Source of the DNA: Chloroflexota bacterium
GTDB taxonomy: Bacteria > Chloroflexota > Dehalococcoidia > Lucifugimonadales > Lucifugimonadaceae
Assembly: GCA_002730555.1 (NCBI GenBank)
Contig: PCAM01000006.1
Span: 62,001-126,000, forward strand
Reading direction: 5' to 3'
DNA length: 64,000 nucleotides
How positions within the stretch are numbered: position 1 is the first letter of the stretch; every line of letters starts with the position of its first letter. The position numbers were made by a program, and so were the translations under genes. The notes under the pieces were generated by a model. The model saw only the letters and a list, made by a program, of their open reading frames with translations, had not been told where the DNA came from and did no database searches. Below, piece after piece: positions 58,497 through 64,000 of this stretch.

Positions 58497-58927
58497 TTGG
58501 CGCTCCGATTGATGCGACTTGCCAGCGTCGTGAGAAAGCTTTCCAGGATGATCACGGCGGCCATCGAGTCCAGTCTTGCCCGGTCCCGGCTCGGTTCGTA
58601 TCCAGCAGCACGCAACCGGTTTTCCGCCTCGGCGGTGGTGAACCTCTCGTCGTAGCTTTCCACCGGGATGTCTGCCGATTTACGCAGAGCTGATGTGAAA
58701 CGGCGCATTTTGCGGGCCGCTGGCCCGTGGCTGCCGTCCAGCGAAAGCGGCAGTCCGACGACGATCGTCTCAGCGCCCTCGCGCTTTGCCAAGTCTAGAA
58801 TTGCAGCGAGATCGTCCGACTCTTCGGTCCGGACGAGCGCCTTGATAGGCAGGCAGATCACCCCATTAGGGTCGGAAATCGCCAGCCCGATCCTTGCGTC
58901 GCCTACGTCGAGTCCCAGGGCGCGCAC
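58493..58927 (-). CDS. ruvX: RuvX/YqgF Holliday-junction resolvase-like
   Basis: VRALGLDVGDARIGLAISD; IVVGLPLSLDGSHGPAARKMRRF; DERFTTAEAENRLRAAG. GTG start at 58927. Confidence 0.9.
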   Translation of the reverse strand: MRALGLDVGDARIGLAISDPNGVICLPIKALVRTEESDDLAAILDLAKREGAETIVVGLPLSLDGSHGPAARKMRRFTSALRKSADIPVESYDERFTTAEAENRLRAAGYEPSRDRARLDSMAAVIILESFLTTLASRINRSAK

Positions 58928-58931
58928 CGGT

Positions 58932-61892
58932 CTAATTCTTGCTCGAGGCGAGGGTTTCCCGGACGACGTTCGGCGCAGCCTCCAGGGCCTTGCCAAGTAA
59001 AGAGGGATCGGAGCCTCCGGCCTGTGCGACGTCCGCACTCCCACCTCCACGCCCGTTCATGATTTCGGCGATGCCTCTGACGATGGCCCCGGCGTTGTGC
59101 CCCTGTTCCACAAGGTCTCTGGTCACCATGGCGATAACGGTGGGCTTGCCTTCCAACTCGCCACCCACGACCACGATCCCGCTGCCGAGCTGGTCGCGCA
59201 GGTGATCGCCCAGTTCCCGCAATCCCTTCGCATTCACACCGGACTTTTCAAGAACAATTACCTTCGCACCGTCAACGTCGACGGCCGATTCGCTTGCGCT
59301 GGGCCCAGAACCGCCGCCGCCCAATAGCGCCTCGCGCTCAAGTCGCGCCACCGTCCGGCGCGCCTCATCCAGTTCGTCGAGCTGTGCCTCGATGCGGGCG
59401 TTCAAATCGAGAACCGGAGTGCGGAGTTTCGCCGAGATATCGGCGAGCACACCGAAGCGCTCCCGCTGGTATTCCTCAGCGCCCTTGCCGGTGAGCGCCT
59501 CAAGCCTGCGGGTGCCGGAGCCAATTCCGGTCTCGGTCGTTATGAAGAATGCGCCGATACCGCCAGTGTGGGCCATGTGCGTGCCGCCGCAGAGCTCGTA
59601 GCTCCACGGGGCGTCGATCTGGATGGTCCGCACATCGGCCTCATATTTGTCTCCGAAAAAGGCCAGCGCGCCGCGATCGATCGCCTCCCGGTACGACGAC
59701 CACTCAACAATAACGTCGTGGTTCTCGCGAATCTTGTCGTTGACTATATCCTGGACCTGCCGGATCTCGTCCGGGGTCATCGCGGCGACGTGTGTGAAGT
59801 CGAAGCGCAGTCGGTCTGGAGCCACGAGCGAGCCGGTCTGCCGCACGTGGGTTCCGAGGACTTGCCTCAGAGCTGAATGGACGAGGTGTGTGGCCGTGTG
59901 GTTCCGGCGGATGCGCTCGCGGCGCTCTTCGTTGACGGTCGCCGCTACAGAATCGCCAACATGCACTGCTCCGCTCTTTATCACGGCCGTATGCACGTTC
60001 ACCTGGGAGTATGAGTTCTGGGTGTCCGTGATCTCCACTTCTACGCCGTCACTGGCGACGATTCCGGCGTCTCCCATCTGACCACCGCGCTCGGCGTAGA
60101 AAGGCGTCTCGTGGAGGATGATTTCTACTTGGTCGCCTTCGTTGGCCTCCGGCGTTGAGTCGCCGTCCTTGATGATGCCAACAACCTGCGTGTCGACCGT
60201 GAGCGTCTCATAGCCCCGGAACGGAGTGTCGTCGATGCCAAGCGACTCATAAACACGGCGTGAAGCGATGTCGCCGCCAAACATACTCCCCGACGCACGG
60301 CCGCGCTCCCGTTGCGCCTCCATCTGCTCCTCAAAACCGACACGATCTAGGAGCCGATCCATCTCTCCATCACCGGCGAATTCCGGTGCCGAATCCCCGG
60401 TCAACACCATGTACCGGTCCAGCGCGTCCTCACGCACCAGTTCTGGCGGGAAGCCGTAGGTGTCGTACAGTAGAAAAGCCTCGGTTCCGGAGACCATATT
60501 CGGCCAGTTCAACGTCCTCTGGCGCGCTCGGTCATCATCGCCGGACGAGGCGACTGCCGTAATCGAATCTCGTATCGCTTCGTACGCGGCGCGCATACCG
60601 ACGGTGGAAGAGTCGTCCCCTTCCGGGGATTCGAATCCGCGTTCCCTGAGAAACTCCGGGACTCGCCCCGGCGTGATCCCGCCCGAGACGGTCGCGTCCA
60701 ACGTCTCCTGGACTGATCCGTGCGCTTCCCGGTATTCAAACATGCCGTCTAGCACGCGGGTGCCCTGTGCGACAGCGCGAGCGAAGCTCTCTTCCTCGAT
60801 CTCCATCACCCGGAGGATAAACGGACGGTTGTCTTTCAACTCCGGATACACATCACACATCTGGTCCATCGCGGCTACAGCGACATCCCCGATAAAGGGG
60901 CCTTCGATGCCAAGTGCCAGGCCAAATCGCACGGCGCGCCTGATGATGCGGCGCAGCACGTAGCCGCGACCGGTGTTACCGGGGACGACGCCGTCGCCGA
61001 TCAGAAATGATGCCGAACGTGCGTGCTCGGCGACCGCACCAAGCGCGCGGTCGATCCCCGGGTCGGCGCCCCACTGTCGTCCGGCCAGCTCCTCGGCCTT
61101 CGAGATGACGGGCACAAAAACGTCCGTGTCATAAAGCGTGGTCACGTCCTGCAGGACGGCGGCGGCCCGTTCAAGCCCCATCCCTGTGTCGATGTTCTTG
61201 TTCGGAAGCGGTGTGTCGTTGCCTTCTAGATCCCGGTAGAACTGCGTGAAGACGAGGTTGTAGACCTCAAGGAAATCGTCGTGCGTGTTCGGTCCCCACC
61301 CGTTCTTGCGGATCGGGTCGTCCAGCGCCGGCACGTCGTCCATAGAGCCACGGTAGTAATGCAGCTCGGAGCACGGCCCGCACGGACCCTCTGCGCCCGC
61401 CGGGCCCCACCAGTTGTCCTCATCGCCAAACCTGTAGATCCGTTCCGCCTCCATGCCGAGGTCCAGCCAGACCTGTTCAGCCTCGTCGTCATCCGTGTAG
61501 ATAGTGATGTACAGGCGGTCACGGTCAAAACCGAGGTGGTTCACCATCAGGTCCAGCGACCACTCGCAGGCTTCCTTCTTGAAGTAATCGCCGAAGCTGA
61601 AGTTGCCGAGCATCTCGAACAAGGTCAGGTGCGTGGCATCTCCGACCTCATCGATATCGGTGGTCCGAAAGCTCTTCTGCGATGTTGTCAGCCGTGGGTG
61701 AGGCGGGGCCGATTCCCCTGCGAAATAGGCCTTGAATTGGGCCATGCCGGAGTTCGTCAGCAGCAGCGTGGGGTCGCCCGCCGGGATCAGAGACGCCGCG
61801 GGCATGCGCAGGTGGTCCTGCCCCTCGAAATACTTCAGGAAGACTTCGCGTATCTCATCCGTGCTTCGCGGCATTGAACGTGAACTTGTCAT
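58932..61892 (-). CDS. alaS: Alanyl-tRNA synthetase
   Basis: 986 aa; EIREVFLKYFEGQDHLRMPAASLIPAGDPTLLLTNSGMAQFK; NHTATHLVHSALRQVLG; ELCGGTHMAHTG. Confidence 0.97.
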   Translation of the reverse strand: MTSSRSMPRSTDEIREVFLKYFEGQDHLRMPAASLIPAGDPTLLLTNSGMAQFKAYFAGESAPPHPRLTTSQKSFRTTDIDEVGDATHLTLFEMLGNFSFGDYFKKEACEWSLDLMVNHLGFDRDRLYITIYTDDDEAEQVWLDLGMEAERIYRFGDEDNWWGPAGAEGPCGPCSELHYYRGSMDDVPALDDPIRKNGWGPNTHDDFLEVYNLVFTQFYRDLEGNDTPLPNKNIDTGMGLERAAAVLQDVTTLYDTDVFVPVISKAEELAGRQWGADPGIDRALGAVAEHARSASFLIGDGVVPGNTGRGYVLRRIIRRAVRFGLALGIEGPFIGDVAVAAMDQMCDVYPELKDNRPFILRVMEIEEESFARAVAQGTRVLDGMFEYREAHGSVQETLDATVSGGITPGRVPEFLRERGFESPEGDDSSTVGMRAAYEAIRDSITAVASSGDDDRARQRTLNWPNMVSGTEAFLLYDTYGFPPELVREDALDRYMVLTGDSAPEFAGDGEMDRLLDRVGFEEQMEAQRERGRASGSMFGGDIASRRVYESLGIDDTPFRGYETLTVDTQVVGIIKDGDSTPEANEGDQVEIILHETPFYAERGGQMGDAGIVASDGVEVEITDTQNSYSQVNVHTAVIKSGAVHVGDSVAATVNEERRERIRRNHTATHLVHSALRQVLGTHVRQTGSLVAPDRLRFDFTHVAAMTPDEIRQVQDIVNDKIRENHDVIVEWSSYREAIDRGALAFFGDKYEADVRTIQIDAPWSYELCGGTHMAHTGGIGAFFITTETGIGSGTRRLEALTGKGAEEYQRERFGVLADISAKLRTPVLDLNARIEAQLDELDEARRTVARLEREALLGGGGSGPSASESAVDVDGAKVIVLEKSGVNAKGLRELGDHLRDQLGSGIVVVGGELEGKPTVIAMVTRDLVEQGHNAGAIVRGIAEIMNGRGGGSADVAQAGGSDPSLLGKALEAAPNVVRETLASSKN

Positions 61893-62086
61893 GTTTGCGG
61901 GCTAGCGCTCGGCCTCCGGCGGGTTCTTCTTATCGATCGGGTCTGCCGGGCCGGTAAACCGGGGGCGCCCGGTAATCCCGACACGGGAGTAAAGGGCTCC
62001 ATTCTATCGGGAGCTCATGCGGCGGTGGGACGGTGTGTATTGCCGGGTCACGTCCCGTTTCGGCAAAGCGGGTCTACGTGTCGTCC

Positions 62087-63211
62087 CTATGCCGCATCAA
62101 GGAACGAGCCAGCGATGATGCTCAAGGTGATCATGAACGCGATTACCGTCGCGATCGTCAAAGCTACCCTCGGACCGACGCTGACGATCGATCGAAGATC
62201 GACGCCCAGCCCGATGCCGACCATCGCCACGATAAATAGCAGTTTGGAGATATCACGCACTTGCCCGCCAAGCTCTTCACCGATGAAGCCACTGGATCGA
62301 AGAGTTGAAAGGATGATGAATCCGAGGACGAACCAGGGTGTCCAGCGCGTGATGAAAAACGCGGCCGTAGGCCGGTGCCAGGGCAAGTCGCGGGCGCCCT
62401 CTGAAATTTCCGGGGTTTCTCGCACAACGCCGTTGGAGGCATGCCTTTTCTGAATGATCTGCGCAGCTATAACCATCGGTGAAAGCATCAACACCCGGGT
62501 CAATTTGACGACGATCGCCACCGATGCAGAGGTCTGGCTGACCAGGGCCGATGCTGAGTACACCTGTGCCATGGCGTAGACAGCCATCCCGGCGACGATG
62601 CCATAGTGGTAGTCGCTCAATCCGAATATCGGCGCCAAGAACTGCAACAGCAAGATCTGCGTTGCGCCAAGGATTGCACTTATCCCGATCGCAGCGGCAA
62701 CGTCGGATGGTCGGGCGTTGATCACCGGCGCCATCACAGCAACCGCGGAATTACCGCAGATCGAATTCCCGACGCCGACAAGGATCGCCAGTTTCCGGTT
62801 TAGGCCCAGAGCTACGTGGCCAACGAGATAGGCGAGCCCCATGCTGCCGAGCACGCCGGTGAGGATCAGCGCAAACAGCCCCGTTCCCGACTTCGTGATA
62901 TCAGGCAGGAACACGCTCGCTCCGAGAATCATCACGGCGAACTCTAGGACGTTCCTGCCGGTGTACCTGGCGCCCGTTTTGTGCCATTCAGCGGACGGCG
63001 CCAAGTTCTTGATAACGATGCCTAAGAGGAGAGCGACCAGCAGGCCGTCCACGTACGCGCTATCAATCGCCCGGTCTCCCAGATAAATAAAAACACCGGC
63101 CATGGCGGAGAAGGCCAGGCCGGGTAAAAAGGGACGCACCGGGGAGAGAAAGGGTGCGTCCGTCCTGAAGGTCAAGATCGACATCGACAGAATCGACATC
63201 GACACATACAT
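62087..63211 (-). CDS. YeiH/UPF0324 family putative transporter
   Basis: 374 aa, about 10 TM; LLGIVIKNL, GRNVLEFAVMILGASVFLPDITKSG, GVGNSICGNSAVAVMAPVINA. Confidence 0.88.
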   Translation of the reverse strand: MYVSMSILSMSILTFRTDAPFLSPVRPFLPGLAFSAMAGVFIYLGDRAIDSAYVDGLLVALLLGIVIKNLAPSAEWHKTGARYTGRNVLEFAVMILGASVFLPDITKSGTGLFALILTGVLGSMGLAYLVGHVALGLNRKLAILVGVGNSICGNSAVAVMAPVINARPSDVAAAIGISAILGATQILLLQFLAPIFGLSDYHYGIVAGMAVYAMAQVYSASALVSQTSASVAIVVKLTRVLMLSPMVIAAQIIQKRHASNGVVRETPEISEGARDLPWHRPTAAFFITRWTPWFVLGFIILSTLRSSGFIGEELGGQVRDISKLLFIVAMVGIGLGVDLRSIVSVGPRVALTIATVIAFMITLSIIAGSFLDAA

Positions 63212-63469
63212 GTACAGGTGCGGTGCGCCATGGCATCCCCAGAAAGTTGTTCACGTAGACGCGCAAGCGGGCCGATCTACGAACGATTCGAGCATTCTAT
63301 GGACGTGTGTATGAGGAAATCGTGAGGGCGCGTGAAACACGATCGCCGGAGCCGCACTGCACGGGAATGTGGGCGCTGGGATCTTAGGCTAATCGGCAAA
63401 TCGGTTGGGGTAATATCGGATCACGACGACGTTCAGATCACATGTGCCTGGAGACCGGGAGCGTTACCC

Positions 63470-64000
63470 CTAGCCATCGTCCCTGGCGACTTCGTCCGGG
63501 TCAATTTTTCGGCGACGCAAAGCCTGTTCGCGCGCCATCTGGTCCAGCTCCGCCATGCGCTCGGTCGAGCGAGGATTGGGCCGATGCTCGTCTTCGTCTT
63601 CTTCATTCAGAAACGCCGGTCGTGACCGTTGCCTGATCTGGCGCGATATGTCGTCCAGCTCCGTCAGACGCTCCAGGGAGCGCGGGTTGGGGCGACTCCG
63701 ACGTTCCGTTTCTGCAGTCAGCGCCGATTCCCGGAGCGCCTCCCGGCGAGCCTCTTCAGGCATCTCCAGATCGTTCAGCGATTCGGCATCGGCGTGAACG
63801 TCTTCGTCACCCTGGTTGCCTTTTGACGGGTGCGCACCGACGCCCCAGTAGATGGTCTGATGCGGGAACGGTATTTCGATGCCCTCTTCGTCGAACCGGT
63901 CCTTGATCCGCTTGCGCAACTCGCCGGCGATCTCCCACTGTGTGAGGGGCCGGCAGACGCCGAGCATCTTGATGGTGATCTGCGAATCGTCGAACGAGTC
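63470..64000 (-). CDS. MscS-family mechanosensitive channel, C-terminal part (5' end beyond window)
   Basis: DESFDDSQITIKMLGVCRPLTQWEIAGELRKRIKDRFDEEGIEIPFPHQTIYWG; frame open to the window edge. Confidence 0.8.
   Translation of the reverse strand, partial: DSFDDSQITIKMLGVCRPLTQWEIAGELRKRIKDRFDEEGIEIPFPHQTIYWGVGAHPSKGNQGDEDVHADAESLNDLEMPEEARREALRESALTAETERRSRPNPRSLERLTELDDISRQIRQRSRPAFLNEEDEDEHRPNPRSTERMAELDQMAREQALRRRKIDPDEVARDDG

Noticed and set aside
1-64000. CRISPR arrays, tRNA/rRNA genes, phage or transposon modules, toxin-antitoxin or defence systems
   Set aside because: No regularly spaced direct repeats, cloverleaf-like segments, integrase/transposase motifs or defence-family domains were recognised by eye; a tRNAscan, Rfam and DefenseFinder run would settle this.

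Overview
The window is about 64 kb, GC-rich and densely coding. I see no rRNA, tRNA, CRISPR array, integrase or transposase. Gene content suggests a Chloroflexota genome, possibly SAR202-like: several mandelate racemase/muconate-lactonizing (MR/MLE) paralogs, tandem sulfatases, many MFS exporters and CaiB/BaiF CoA transferases. That lineage call is inference only. Main modules are: (1) a sugar-acid/sulfated-glycan region at 4.6-16.7 kb (MR/MLE, Ldh-type oxidoreductase, MFS, GH51 arabinofuranosidase, uronate-dehydrogenase-like SDR, two tandem sulfatases); (2) a tetR-ubiA-ubiX-ubiD-mqnE'-mqnA-mqnD' operon related to futalosine menaquinone synthesis, with a near-perfect palindromic operator; (3) mutL; (4) three tandem MFS_3 paralogs; (5) a second MR/MLE cluster at 35.7-42.1 kb; (6) thrC-NIL-MoaD; (7) aroC-aroK-aroB, with aroE-ruvX-alaS further along; (8) a single-chain acyl-CoA carboxylase facing a fused double CaiB/BaiF CoA transferase. 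The most striking observation is a set of decayed or chimeric gene scars between intact genes: a gutted sulfite-oxidase-family gene, a luciferase-like oxidoreductase stub, an mqnD'-'yifB junction, an mqnE lacking its radical-SAM half, a GNAT gene with a nonsense codon and frameshift, and an alpha/beta-hydrolase'-'GNAT junction. I reassembled these by reading across frames. I did not find a clearly new defence or mobile system. All calls are from reading motifs in the supplied translations; no homology search was run.
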